The translations under genes and the position numbers were made by a program. A DNA stretch of 64,000 nucleotides from DUPQ01 sp964563155 (GTDB lineage: Bacteria > Bacillota > Clostridia > DUPQ01): assembly GCA_964563155.1 (NCBI GenBank), contig CAZLVL010000004.1, positions 1 to 64,000 on the forward strand. Reading direction: 5' to 3'. The stretch's first letter is position 1. Each line of letters begins with the position of its first letter. Positions 15,323 to 23,708 of the stretch are shown in pieces. The notes under the pieces are model-generated. The model had not been told where the DNA came from and made no database searches. It worked only from the letters and a program-made list of their open reading frames with translations.

Positions 15323-16264
15323 ATGGCACTAATTACATCAACAAAAATGTTCGAAAACGCCTATAAAGGTGGCTATGCTATCGGCGCTTTTAACGTAAAT
15401 AACATGGAAATTATTCAAGGAATCACAGAGGCTGCAAAAGAAGTAAGTGCTCCTTTGATTTTACAAGTTTCAGCAGGAGCTAGAAAATATGCTAAGCATG
15501 CTTACCTTATGAAATTGGTAGAAGCAGCAATAGAAGATACAGATTTACCAATTTGTCTTCATCTAGACCATGGTGATAGTTTCGAAATTTGTAAAACCTG
15601 TATTGATGGAGGTTTTACCTCTGTTATGTTTGACGGATCCCACCTTCCTTTTGAAGAGAATGTGGAAGTTACAAAAAGAGTAGTAGACTATGCCCATGAA
15701 AGAGGTGTAGTAGTAGAAGCTGAATTGGGAAGACTTGCTGGAATAGAAGATGCTATTAATGTATCTGCTGAAGATTCTTCCTATACAGACCCAGAAGAAG
15801 CTGAAGAATTTGTTAAAAGAACCAATGTTGACTCCTTAGCTATAGCTATTGGCACCAGCCATGGAGCTTACAAGTTTACCGGCGAAGCAAAATTAAGATT
15901 TGATATCTTAGAAGATATTCAAGCAAGATTACCAAATTTCCCCATAGTATTACACGGAGCTTCCTCTGTAATTCCAGAGTATGTTGAAATGATAAACAAA
16001 TATGGTGGTAAAATGCCTGGTGCTCAAGGTGTTCCAGAAGATATGTTAAGAAAAGCTGCTTCTATGGCCGTTTGTAAGATTAATATTGACTCAGACCTAC
16101 GTCTAGCCTTAACAGCTTCCATAAGAGAACATTTTGCCCTACATCCTGACCATTTCGACCCTAGACAATACTTAGGACCAGGAAGAGAAAACATTAAGTC
16201 CATAGTTAAGCATAAGCTTGTTAATGTTTTAGGTTGTGACAATACAGCACACCTATACAAGTAA
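15323..16264 (+). CDS. fba: Class II fructose-1,6-bisphosphate aldolase
   Basis: Zinc-dependent cleavage of fructose 1,6-bisphosphate to glyceraldehyde 3-phosphate and dihydroxyacetone phosphate. The 313-residue protein shows GAFNVNNMEIIQG, the HLDHGDSFE motif (about 75-83) with zinc and catalytic residues, VEAELGRLAG with a zinc-site Glu, and LHGASSV with a further zinc-site His. It has the 300-320 residue length of the clostridial type. Second gene of the pfp-fba operon and followed by a strong terminator. Confidence 0.95.
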   Translation: MALITSTKMFENAYKGGYAIGAFNVNNMEIIQGITEAAKEVSAPLILQVSAGARKYAKHAYLMKLVEAAIEDTDLPICLHLDHGDSFEICKTCIDGGFTSVMFDGSHLPFEENVEVTKRVVDYAHERGVVVEAELGRLAGIEDAINVSAEDSSYTDPEEAEEFVKRTNVDSLAIAIGTSHGAYKFTGEAKLRFDILEDIQARLPNFPIVLHGASSVIPEYVEMINKYGGKMPGAQGVPEDMLRKAASMAVCKINIDSDLRLALTASIREHFALHPDHFDPRQYLGPGRENIKSIVKHKLVNVLGCDNTAHLYK

Positions 16265-16270
16265 AATAAA

Positions 16271-16323
16271 TAGAAGAATTTACTTCTAGACATTTCTTTG
16301 TTTAAATTCTCTTAAAAGAGAAT
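16271..16323 (+). repeat. Two hairpins preceding the fba terminator
   Basis: TAGAAG/CTTCTA (16271-16276 with 16283-16288) and ATTCTCTT/AAGAGAAT (16306-16313 with 16316-16323) are perfect inverted repeats. With the terminator at 16330 they form three successive hairpins in the fba 3' untranslated region. They may stabilise the pfp-fba transcript. Confidence 0.6.
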
Positions 16324-16329
16324 GAGATG

Positions 16330-16356
16330 AAAGACGGGTAACCGTCTTTTGTTTTG
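16330..16356 (+). terminator. Rho-independent terminator after fba
   Basis: A perfect 8-bp stem AAAGACGG/CCGTCTTT (16330-16337 with 16342-16349) closes a GTAA tetraloop and is followed by TGTTTTG. The T-rich tail overlaps the -35 of the next promoter. Confidence 0.9.
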
Positions 16357-16382
16357 TCAAAAATTCATATTTTAGGTATAAT
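16354..16382 (+). promoter_or_regulatory. SigA-type promoter of engB
   Basis: TTGTCA (16354-16359), a 17-nt spacer and TATAAT (16377-16382). It leaves a 5' leader of about 90 nt before engB. Confidence 0.8.
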
Positions 16383-16479
16383 ACTTAAGGTGTTTAATGA
16401 AATAGATACAAGCATAGATACAAGAAATAAATATAAGTAATAGATGCAAATTGCAAGAAAAGATTTAAAGGAGTTAGTT

Positions 16480-17076
16480 TTGATTATAAAAAGTGCAAAT
16501 TTCATAATTAGTGCAGTAAGTCCTAAACAATGGCCTGAAGATGGTTTGCCTGAAATAGTATTTTCTGGTAAATCTAATGTGGGTAAATCCAGTCTCATAA
16601 ATGCCCTAGCAAACAGAAAGAAGTTGGCTTATGCAGGCTCTACTCCTGGAAAAACAAGGATGATAAACTTTTATGATATTAATGGGAATTTAAGATTTGT
16701 AGACTTGCCAGGATATGGTTATACCAAGGCCTCAAAAACAGAGGCTGGAGTCTATAGTAAACTAGCTCAAGAGTATTTTGAAAAAAGAGAAAATATTAGA
16801 TTGGTAGTCCAGTTAATAGATATAAGGCATGACCCTAGTAAAGATGATTTGCAAATGATTGATTTTTTAATATCCCATGAATTTCCCTTTGTTTTAGCCA
16901 TAACAAAGTCGGATAAATTATCCAGGTCCCAAGTCCATCAAAGGGCTAGCAAGCTAGCTAATTCTATGGATATAAGTCCTGATACACCCTTTGTGTTAAC
17001 ATCATCAATAAATAAGTTGGGTATGGAAGATATCTGGGATGCTATTGAGTTTTATGCTTTTGGTCAAGATGAGTAA
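16480..17076 (+). CDS. engB: Ribosome biogenesis GTPase EngB (YsxC)
   Basis: Essential GTPase for late 50S assembly. From the chosen TTG start the protein has 198 residues, the usual length, with the G1 loop GKSNVGKSS (30-38), the switch region STPGKTRMINF, the G3 motif DLPGYG and the G4 motif TKSD. The TTG at 16480 is preferred over an ATG at 16444 because AAAGGAG (16467-16473) is 6 nt upstream and the product MIIKSANFI fits the family. It is followed 11 nt later by a secreted foldase gene. Confidence 0.92.
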   Translation: MIIKSANFIISAVSPKQWPEDGLPEIVFSGKSNVGKSSLINALANRKKLAYAGSTPGKTRMINFYDINGNLRFVDLPGYGYTKASKTEAGVYSKLAQEYFEKRENIRLVVQLIDIRHDPSKDDLQMIDFLISHEFPFVLAITKSDKLSRSQVHQRASKLANSMDISPDTPFVLTSSINKLGMEDIWDAIEFYAFGQDE

Positions 17077-17087
17077 AGGTAGTATAT

Positions 17088-18155
17088 ATGAAAAAGATGC
17101 TTAAAAGATTTGAAATTAGATATGTAAAAACCATTGTAATGCTAAGTATTTTAGTCTTAGCACTTTTATTAAATGCCTGCAATACAAAAGAGAACTACTC
17201 TAAGTATTTAGACCTTTATGACTATACACTTGTAACTTTAGATTACAAGGAGATTGAAGCAAAAGAAGAAGAGTTAGACCATGAAAGAAGCCTTTTGCTA
17301 AGTATGAAAGCTAAAAAAATAGATATATCAGATGATTATATTAAACAAGATGACTTAGTAAACATTGACTATGATGCAACCATAAATAATAAACCTTTTG
17401 AAGGTGGACTTGGAAAAGGCATTGATATTGAGATAGGAAAAGGTAAATTTTTAGAGGATTTAGAAAATCAGATGATAGGAAAAAAGGCTCAAGAAAGTTA
17501 TACCATGAAGGTGGTTTTTCCAGAAGACTTTAAAGGAGCAGATAATAAGCCCTCTAACTTAGCTGGTAAAGAGGCTGTTTTCAATGTAAGGGTTAATAAG
17601 GTAACAAGAACAATTTACCCTGACTATGATGATGCTTTTGTTTTGAGTTTAAATTTGGAGCAAAAGACCACTTTAGAATTAGACTCATATATGAAAAATG
17701 AAATAGAAGAATACAACCTTGTTGAAAGAACCTGGGATTATATTATTGCCAATACAAATGTTAAAAAATATCCTAAACAAGTGGATGAGAAGGTAGCAGA
17801 AATTAGGCAATACTATGAAATGCAAATGGTCTACTATGGTTATATTTCTTTTAATCAATTTTGTTTAGACGCCTTTGGACATACAGAAGAAGAATTTGAC
17901 AACATTAATAGAAAAAGTGTTGAAGAAAATACCAAAAATGAAATGGTTGCAAATGAGATTGCAAGATTAGAAAATATTGACCTAGATTTACAAGAAATAA
18001 ATCAAGGCTTAAAAGACTTTATGTCCCACTATGGCTACACTAACATGGATGCCTTTTTGGAAGATTATGACCAAGAGTATTTAAAAAGCGGTATACTCAC
18101 TAAAAAAGTTATGGAATATACCGCTAAATTAACTAAGGTTATTGGAAAAGATTAG
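17088..18155 (+). CDS. Trigger-factor-like FKBP-domain lipoprotein (extracytoplasmic foldase)
   Basis: Predicted peptidyl-prolyl isomerase and chaperone acting outside the membrane. The 355-residue protein has a basic N-terminus, a hydrophobic segment (about 15-29) and the lipobox LLNAC with Cys31 as the lipid anchor. An FKBP-type domain follows (about 85-165: DLVNIDYDATINNKPFEGG..., IGKGKFLEDLENQMIGKK). The helical C-terminal half resembles the substrate-cradling domain of trigger factor. It lacks the ribosome-binding N-domain of trigger factor. It converges with ilvE with no bases between the two stop codons. Confidence 0.82.
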   Translation: MKKMLKRFEIRYVKTIVMLSILVLALLLNACNTKENYSKYLDLYDYTLVTLDYKEIEAKEEELDHERSLLLSMKAKKIDISDDYIKQDDLVNIDYDATINNKPFEGGLGKGIDIEIGKGKFLEDLENQMIGKKAQESYTMKVVFPEDFKGADNKPSNLAGKEAVFNVRVNKVTRTIYPDYDDAFVLSLNLEQKTTLELDSYMKNEIEEYNLVERTWDYIIANTNVKKYPKQVDEKVAEIRQYYEMQMVYYGYISFNQFCLDAFGHTEEEFDNINRKSVEENTKNEMVANEIARLENIDLDLQEINQGLKDFMSHYGYTNMDAFLEDYDQEYLKSGILTKKVMEYTAKLTKVIGKD

Positions 18156-19220
18156 TTATTTAACCTCTCTTGTCCAAGCATATTTGTCTTGTATCTTACC
18201 ATATTGAATACCGGTTAAAGTATCATATATCTTTTGAGATACTGGACCAATCTTATTATCATTAATAATATATTTTTTATCCATATATATTAATTCTCCT
18301 ACTGGAGAGATTACAGCAGCTGTACCTGTTCCAAAGCTTTCTGTTAACTCTTTATTATCAATAGCATTAGCAATTTCATCTACAGTAATCTTTTTTTCTA
18401 TTGTTTCATAACCCATTTCCTTAGCTAGAAAAAGGGCAGATTTTCTAGTAATACCTGGTAAAATACTGCCAGATAACTCTGGAGTTACAATCTTTTTGTC
18501 AATTACGAAAAAGACATTCATTGCTCCAACCTCTTCTACATACTTGTTTTCCATGGCATCTAACCAAAGAGTTTGAACACAATTGTAATTTACAGCCTTT
18601 TCTTGTGCGATTAAAGATGCTGCGTAGTTACCCATGGTCTTAACATGACCCATTCCACCTTTTGATGCTCTTTTGTAGAAGTCTTCTACATAGATACTAG
18701 TTGGATTTATGCCTGTGGGATAGTAGGGGCCAACAGGGCTTAGGATAATAATAAATAGGTAAGTTTCAGCAGGACGAACTCCTAAGAAGGGATCTATTGA
18801 AATTATGAAAGGGCGGATATATAAAGAAGTGCCAGGCTCAGATGGCACCCAGTCTTGGTCAACTTTAACTAAGCTTGTAATAGCCTCAACCACATCATCT
18901 TCTGGTATTTGAGGAATGCAAAGTCTTTCACAAGAAGACCTTAATCTTTTAGCATTTTCTTCTGGTCTAAATAGTAAAATCCTATTGTCGTCACTTCTAT
19001 ATGCCTTTAGGCCTTCAAATACTCCTTGGCCATAGTGTAAGACATTGGTAGAAGGATCCATAGACAAAGGTCCATAGGGAACTATTCTAGCATCATGCCA
19101 GCCTTGGCTTTTGTCATAGTTCATAAGAAACATATGATCTGTAAACTGTTTTCCAAAAGATAAGTTTTTCTCATCTGGTTTTACTTTTGGTTTATCTGTC
19201 TTTTGTATTGAAATCTTCAT
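18156..19220 (-). CDS. ilvE: Branched-chain amino acid aminotransferase
   Basis: PLP enzyme of fold type IV that transaminates branched-chain 2-oxo acids with glutamate. The 354-residue protein matches the longer BCAT2-like class: VLHYGQGVFEGLKAY (60-74), the PLP lysine K194 in GHVKTMGNYAAS, EVGAMNVFFV, and SGSILPGITR before the phosphate-binding region, with GTGTAA near the end. The start is supported by AGGATAGG and a strong promoter. It is alone on the minus strand here and converges directly on the lipoprotein gene. Confidence 0.93.
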   Translation of the reverse strand: MKISIQKTDKPKVKPDEKNLSFGKQFTDHMFLMNYDKSQGWHDARIVPYGPLSMDPSTNVLHYGQGVFEGLKAYRSDDNRILLFRPEENAKRLRSSCERLCIPQIPEDDVVEAITSLVKVDQDWVPSEPGTSLYIRPFIISIDPFLGVRPAETYLFIIILSPVGPYYPTGINPTSIYVEDFYKRASKGGMGHVKTMGNYAASLIAQEKAVNYNCVQTLWLDAMENKYVEEVGAMNVFFVIDKKIVTPELSGSILPGITRKSALFLAKEMGYETIEKKITVDEIANAIDNKELTESFGTGTAAVISPVGELIYMDKKYIINDNKIGPVSQKIYDTLTGIQYGKIQDKYAWTREVK

Positions 19221-19254
19221 ATCCCTATCCTTGTTTTAATTTTATTTTCATTAT

Positions 19255-19283
19255 ATTATACTAAAATGTATTTACAATTACAA
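19255..19283 (-). promoter_or_regulatory. SigA-type promoter of ilvE
   Basis: On the minus strand TTGTAA (19278-19283 on +), a 17-nt spacer and TATAAT (19255-19260). It lies about 35 nt upstream of the ilvE start. Confidence 0.8.
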
Positions 19284-19330
19284 TTTTAATCAAAGGCAAG
19301 AAAAAATAAAAAATGAATTCAAAATTTATA

Positions 19331-19390
19331 TTCAAAGATTGATTCAAAGATTGATTCAAAAATTGATTAAAAAATTGATTAAAAAATAAT
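19331..19390 (+). repeat. Five tandem copies of a 12-bp repeat before yqeG
   Basis: The unit TTCAAAGATTGA occurs twice exactly. It then decays in three further copies (TTCAAAAATTGA, TTAAAAAATTGA, TTAAAAAATAAT). A more degenerate copy may precede it near 19318. The array ends 5 nt before the ATG of the next gene, where a ribosome site would be expected. Confidence 0.85.
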
Positions 19391-19395
19391 TAGAA

Positions 19396-19914
19396 ATGAA
19401 AGGATTTAACTTGTATAAATATTTACCTGACTACATATCAAATAGTATTTTTGAGATAGATTATAAAAAATTAAAGGACCTGGGAATAAAGGGACTTTGT
19501 TTGGATATTGATAACACCATTATTGGTATGTATCAAAGTGAAATGAAGGAAAAAATATTTTCATGGGTATCTAACCTTAAAGATATGGGGTTTTCTCTTT
19601 GCATCTTATCCAATGCTTCAAAAAAAAGAACTACAAGCATAGGAGAACAATTGGGAATTGATTTTGTTTATTTGGCCTTTAAACCCTTGTCTAGGGGCTT
19701 TAAAAAGGCTTTGAAAAAAATGAATTTACCTTCTAATAAGTGTGCAATGATTGGGGATCAACTATTTACCGATGTTAAAGGAGGTAGGAAAATGGGTTTG
19801 TTAACCATTCTTACCAAGCCAATTAATAAAGAAGAGGATCTCTTTGTTAAATTTAAAAGACTATTTGAAAGACCTATTTTGCAAAAGTACGAAAAGGACT
19901 TGAAGGTCATATGA
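19396..19914 (+). CDS. yqeG: YqeG-family HAD phosphatase
   Basis: Predicted phosphatase of the HAD IIIA (YqeG) family, physiological substrate unknown. The 172-residue protein has motif I LCLDIDNT with the nucleophile Asp, motif II LSNAS, and motif III/IV around KPLSRGF and MIGDQLFTDVKGG. In many Firmicutes yqeG sits with the ribosome GTPase yqeH and other ribosome-related genes; here it precedes a TIM-barrel endonuclease-like gene that it overlaps by 4 nt (ATGA). There is no ribosome site, because the 12-bp repeat array occupies the position. Confidence 0.88.
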   Translation: MKGFNLYKYLPDYISNSIFEIDYKKLKDLGIKGLCLDIDNTIIGMYQSEMKEKIFSWVSNLKDMGFSLCILSNASKKRTTSIGEQLGIDFVYLAFKPLSRGFKKALKKMNLPSNKCAMIGDQLFTDVKGGRKMGLLTILTKPINKEEDLFVKFKRLFERPILQKYEKDLKVI

Positions 19915-20768
19915 TAAAGTTTGGACCTGCAGGCAATGAATCTTCCTTTTATGATGAGGGTAATAGACACACCTATCAAGCAATGAAATGGCTTAGTGAC
20001 ATGGGTCTAAATGCCTATGAATACCAAGCTGGAAGGGGAGTCCGCTTAAAAGAAGAAAGTGGACTAAAGATAAAAGAAGAAGCCCAAAAGTATGGTATAA
20101 ATCTATCTTTACATGCCCCATATTATATAAATACAGCCAGTTTAGAAGCTGAAAAACTAGAAAACACTAAAAGATATCTTTATGAATCATACTTAGCTGC
20201 TAAGTATATAGGGGCAAAGAGGATTTGTTTTCATCCAGGTTCCTTTAAAGGTGATACAAGAGAAGGTGCTATAAAAAGAGCATCTAGTTTCTTAAAATCC
20301 TTTTTGGATGATTTAAATGACTTGTCCATTGTTTATTGTCCTGAGTTAATGGGTAAAATCAATCAACTAGGAAATCTAGAAGAGATTATTTATCTGTGTG
20401 CTAAAGATGAAAGGCTATTACCAACCATTGACTTTGGACATCTAAATGCCAGAACCTATGGAAGCTTAAAGGCTAGTGGTGATTTTGAAAAGGTCATCTT
20501 GACTTTGATAAATGGTATAGGTCTAGAAAGAAGTAGAAAAATCCATATTCACTTTTCCCAGATTGAATACACAAAAGGTGGAGAGAAAAAACACCTAACC
20601 TTTTCTGACCAAGAATATGGTCCATTTTTTGAAAATCTAGTGCCCATATTATATAAATATGAGATGACTCCATATATTATTTGTGAATCAGCAGACAAAA
20701 TGGCTCAAGATGCGTTAAGATGTAAGAAACTCTATGAGCAATATGATAAAAAGGACGTAACCAGATGA
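19911..20768 (+). CDS. Endonuclease IV-like TIM-barrel protein
   Basis: Predicted AP endonuclease or related metal-dependent hydrolase of the endonuclease IV (Nfo) superfamily. The 285-residue protein presents candidate zinc ligands H68 (LHAPYYIN), H108 (FHPGS), E145 (CPELMGK), D174 and H177 (TIDFGHLNAR), His in IHIHFSQIEY and Glu in CESAD. The Nfo signature LETTAGQG is replaced by PELMGKINQLG, so it is a divergent branch and DNA-repair activity is not certain. It overlaps yqeG and the following peptidase gene by 4 nt each. Confidence 0.82.
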   Translation: MIKFGPAGNESSFYDEGNRHTYQAMKWLSDMGLNAYEYQAGRGVRLKEESGLKIKEEAQKYGINLSLHAPYYINTASLEAEKLENTKRYLYESYLAAKYIGAKRICFHPGSFKGDTREGAIKRASSFLKSFLDDLNDLSIVYCPELMGKINQLGNLEEIIYLCAKDERLLPTIDFGHLNARTYGSLKASGDFEKVILTLINGIGLERSRKIHIHFSQIEYTKGGEKKHLTFSDQEYGPFFENLVPILYKYEMTPYIICESADKMAQDALRCKKLYEQYDKKDVTR

Positions 20769-21841
20769 TTAAGCAAAGAATTGAAAAAGTTAGAGAAATT
20801 TTAGATAAAAAAGACCTAGATGGAATTTTAATAGGAACAAATGACAACAGAGCCTACCTAGCAGAGTTTTTTGGTAGTTCAGGCATGATACTTATAACTC
20901 CCACTCAGGCTTGTTTTGCTACAGACTTTAGATATATGGAAGTGGCAAAAAAACTTGAGAGTAAGGGCTATGAATTTATTAGAATGGACCAAGGCCTAAA
21001 GGGAGTGGAAGTTTTACTAAACAGAATGCCTAAAAAGAAAAACCTTAGACTGGGCTTGGAAAATGTTATGTCCTATGCATATTTTCAAGAAATTAGTAAA
21101 CTTTTACCTGAAGTTACCTTGGTTGATATTTACAGTGACCTTCTAGAGATTAGGTCTGTTAAAGACCAAGGTGAATTAGATCTTTTGGCAAAAGCAGCCC
21201 AAATAGGGGATATTGCTTTTTCACACCTTTTAAAGACCATAAAGGTGGGAATGACCGAGCTAGAAGTTGCTGCAGAGCTAGAGTATGCTATGAAATTAAA
21301 TGGGGCTTCATATCCTCCTTTTGATACAATTGCCATATTTGGTAAAAAAACCAGTATGCCCCATGGAAGTCCAGGGCTGGTAAAATTAAAAGAAAAAGAT
21401 ATAGTAACCCTAGATTTTGGTGCTAACTACCAAGGATATTGTTCAGATATGACCAGAACCTTTTTTGTAGGAGAGCCTGATGTACAACTGGAAAAAATCT
21501 TTAATATTGTTTTTAGAGCTCAAAAAGAAGCCCAAGCCTTTGTTAAAGCAGGAATTGAAGGGTGGGAGGCTGATAAGGTTGCAAGAGATATTATAGCTGA
21601 TGAAGGCTATGGTGACTATTTTGGTCATAGCACAGGTCATGGAGTAGGTATCTTAATTCATGAGGAGCCTAGACTGTCTACAAGTAGCCAAACTATATTA
21701 AAAGAGAATATGGTTGTAACTGTAGAGCCAGGGATCTATGTACCTGAATTAGGAGGAGTTCGTATAGAGAACACTGTGGTTGTACAAAAGGATGGATCAT
21801 ATTCTTTGAACCACTCAAAAAAGGATTTGTTTACTATTTAG
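20765..21841 (+). CDS. Xaa-Pro peptidase (M24 family)
   Basis: Metallopeptidase cleaving X-Pro bonds, either as an aminopeptidase or as a dipeptidase. The 358-residue protein has the creatinase-like N-domain (about 1-125) and the pita-bread catalytic domain. Its metal ligands sit in LDFGANYQGYCSDMTRT (two Asp), GHSTGHGVG (His), TVEPGIY (Glu) and GVRIENT (Glu). No signal peptide, so cytoplasmic. The start overlaps the upstream gene as ATGA. The family split between PepP and PepQ cannot be made safely from sequence alone. Confidence 0.9.
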   Translation: MIKQRIEKVREILDKKDLDGILIGTNDNRAYLAEFFGSSGMILITPTQACFATDFRYMEVAKKLESKGYEFIRMDQGLKGVEVLLNRMPKKKNLRLGLENVMSYAYFQEISKLLPEVTLVDIYSDLLEIRSVKDQGELDLLAKAAQIGDIAFSHLLKTIKVGMTELEVAAELEYAMKLNGASYPPFDTIAIFGKKTSMPHGSPGLVKLKEKDIVTLDFGANYQGYCSDMTRTFFVGEPDVQLEKIFNIVFRAQKEAQAFVKAGIEGWEADKVARDIIADEGYGDYFGHSTGHGVGILIHEEPRLSTSSQTILKENMVVTVEPGIYVPELGGVRIENTVVVQKDGSYSLNHSKKDLFTI

Positions 21842-21851
21842 TTTGGAGTTT

Positions 21852-22322
21852 ATGGATAAAGATAAAAAAGATTTAGAATTTATGCCTTTGGGTAACAGTA
21901 ATATACTTAGCCTTTATGTATTTTGTAGGAAAAACAAAATTCATAGAGGTTTTTTATTAAAACTTTTAAGGATTTTACAAAAGAAGGATTCTTGTCTACT
22001 GGTATATTACAAGAAGAAAATTGTTGGTCACCTGATTTTGACCTTTAAGGGAATTGACCCAGATGCTGTGGTTTACAAAAAAAAGGCCTATATGTCCTAT
22101 CTTTTTATACAAGAAGAATTTAGAAATATGGGATTTGGAAGAGACTTGATAGGTTATATGATTGAGTTTTTGAAAATACGAGGATATAGGCAGGTGACCA
22201 CCTTGGTAGATCAAAGCCAAGAAAATGTATTGAAATTTTATGAGAAACAGAATTTTGTTTGTATAAAGAACTTTGAGGATGAAGATTTTGCCTTTTGTCT
22301 CATGCTTTTTGACTTGTTGTAA
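21852..22322 (+). CDS. GNAT-family N-acetyltransferase
   Basis: Acetyl-CoA-dependent acetyltransferase with an unknown acceptor. The 156-residue protein contains the GNAT core: a central strand (YMSYLFIQEEFRN), the acetyl-CoA loop RNMGFGRDLIGYMI (the RxxGxG/A motif) and the terminal VDQSQENVLKFYEKQNF typical of motif B. I use the ATG at 21852. A TTG at 21843 also opens the frame but overlaps the only nearby ribosome-site-like GGAG. It sits 10 nt after the M24 peptidase. Confidence 0.8.
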   Translation: MDKDKKDLEFMPLGNSNILSLYVFCRKNKIHRGFLLKLLRILQKKDSCLLVYYKKKIVGHLILTFKGIDPDAVVYKKKAYMSYLFIQEEFRNMGFGRDLIGYMIEFLKIRGYRQVTTLVDQSQENVLKFYEKQNFVCIKNFEDEDFAFCLMLFDLL

Positions 22323-22345
22323 ATTAGAAATGAGAACTGTATAAT
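22317..22345 (+). promoter_or_regulatory. SigA-type promoter of asp23-amaP
   Basis: TTGTAA (22317-22322), 17 nt and TATAAT (22340-22345). The -35 overlaps the stop of the acetyltransferase gene. Confidence 0.8.
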
Positions 22346-22361
22346 GTTAGTGAGGTAAAAT

Positions 22362-22742
22362 ATGGCAGATGATGTTTTGAAAATTGATGGTTTGGAGACT
22401 CCCTTAGGGCAATTAAAGGTGACAAATGATGTAATTGCTATCTTAGCAGGACTTGCTGCTATGGAAGAAGAGGGAGTTTTTGCCATGAGTGGCGGTATCA
22501 CTGGAGAGCTAGTACAGGCCCTAGGAATTAAAAACTTGTCCAAGGGAGTTAAGGTGGAAACTGGTAGTGACGGCATCCATGTGGACATTTATGTCATAGT
22601 AGAGTTAGGTGTTAGAATACCTGAGGTTGCTTGGAGTATACAAGAAAAAGTAAAGAAAATGGTGGAAAGAATGACCGGAAGCAAGGTTGTTGAGGTAAAC
22701 ATTCACGTGCAAGGTGTAAATATTTTCAAGGGTAAGGAGTAA
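22362..22742 (+). CDS. Asp23/Gls24 family envelope stress protein
   Basis: Abundant membrane-peripheral protein of the alkaline-shock (Asp23/YloU/YqhY) family, linked to cell-envelope homeostasis. The 126-residue protein has the typical IDGLETPLGQLKVTNDVIAILAGLAA start, the glycine-rich MSGGITGELVQALG and the C-terminal VEVNIHVQGVNI. It has its own promoter. The next gene encodes the membrane anchor AmaP, which is the usual pairing. In many Firmicutes an asp23 gene (yqhY) precedes nusB, as here. Confidence 0.9.
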   Translation: MADDVLKIDGLETPLGQLKVTNDVIAILAGLAAMEEEGVFAMSGGITGELVQALGIKNLSKGVKVETGSDGIHVDIYVIVELGVRIPEVAWSIQEKVKKMVERMTGSKVVEVNIHVQGVNIFKGKE

Positions 22743-22746
22743 TAAT

Positions 22747-23289
22747 TTGAAATCCTTAAAAAGATACAAAACCTTATTTTTAACTATTAACATTATAATT
22801 GTTTTGCTTTTTGCAATATCTGTTATTTATGCCAGTCTTTTTCCTTACACTTTTGAAGATGCCCTAGAAGACTTTGTGGATGCTGGATTTTTCTCTTGGT
22901 ATAGATTAATTCCTTTTTTAGTAGCAGTTTTTTTCCTTGTGTTTGAAGCTGCCTTTATTTGGGCTTTTATACAAAAGGAAGAGACCCTTATAAAAACGGT
23001 GGTTATACCAGCAAAAAACGGGGATATTACCATATCAGCCCCTTCTTTAGAGGCAATGACAAAAATGGAATTATCTGTATTTGATGAATTGTCAGATATT
23101 AGAGTTAATACAAATTTAAAGGATAATGAGGTATCTTTAGACATATATACCAAAGTACCACCCACTGTAAATGTGCCAGAGGTGTCAGCCTCTATTCAAG
23201 CTATGATACAAGAAAAGATATACAATTCATTGGGCATACAATTACAAAATGTTAGGGTTTTTATTGACGGTATAAGTTCTATCGGATAA
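22747..23289 (+). CDS. amaP: Alkaline shock response membrane anchor protein AmaP
   Basis: Membrane protein that anchors Asp23-type proteins at the cell membrane. The 180-residue protein has two N-terminal membrane helices (about 10-32 and 55-78) joined by an extracellular loop. A cytoplasmic domain follows that itself resembles Asp23 (ITISAPSLEAMTKMELSVF..., VSLDIYTKVPPTVNVPEVSA). The TTG at 22747 is chosen because AAGGAG (22734-22739) is 7 nt upstream. The gene lies 4 nt after asp23. Confidence 0.85.
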   Translation: MKSLKRYKTLFLTINIIIVLLFAISVIYASLFPYTFEDALEDFVDAGFFSWYRLIPFLVAVFFLVFEAAFIWAFIQKEETLIKTVVIPAKNGDITISAPSLEAMTKMELSVFDELSDIRVNTNLKDNEVSLDIYTKVPPTVNVPEVSASIQAMIQEKIYNSLGIQLQNVRVFIDGISSIG

Positions 23290-23303
23290 AATTACTATTT
23301 ATT

Positions 23304-23708
23304 ATGAGCAGAAGAAAATCAAGGGAACATGCTTTTAGGCTGTTGTACCAAATACAAATAAATAATGAAGAGACAGAAGAACAAATTCAAAGATACATTG
23401 AAGAAAATTCTTTGTCCGAAGCTGCCAGCATCTATGTACAAAAAGCCCTAAGACATATAAGTGTGCATAAAGATGAGATAGATCAAGACTTGTCCCAGTT
23501 TTTAGCAAAAAACTGGACAATTGATAGAATCCCCAAGGTAGAGCTGGCTATTATGCGACTTGCCTACTATGAGATATTAAATATGGAGGATGTTCCTAAG
23601 TCTGTTGCCATAAATGAAGCTGTGGAGTTGGCAAAGGCCTATGCTGGAGATAATGCTGAAAAGTACATTAATGCAGTGCTTGCCAACATACAAGCAGAGG
23701 GAAAATAA
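23304..23708 (+). CDS. nusB: Transcription antitermination protein NusB
   Basis: RNA-binding protein that with NusE (S10) nucleates rRNA antitermination complexes. The 134-residue all-helical protein has the family motifs RRKSREHAFRLLYQI at the N-terminus, NWTIDRIPKVELAIMRLAYYE (about 72-92) and AINEAVELAKAYAGDNAEKYINAVL at the C-terminus. No clear ribosome site is visible, so it may depend on amaP translation. It overlaps xseA by 1 nt (TAATG) and opens the nusB-xseA-xseB-ispA-dxs-tlyA set. Confidence 0.93.
   Translation: MSRRKSREHAFRLLYQIQINNEETEEQIQRYIEENSLSEAASIYVQKALRHISVHKDEIDQDLSQFLAKNWTIDRIPKVELAIMRLAYYEILNMEDVPKSVAINEAVELAKAYAGDNAEKYINAVLANIQAEGK

Noticed and set aside
19331..19390. 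Tandem repeats considered as a CRISPR array
   Set aside because: Units are 12 bp and directly adjacent with no spacers, and no cas gene is present.
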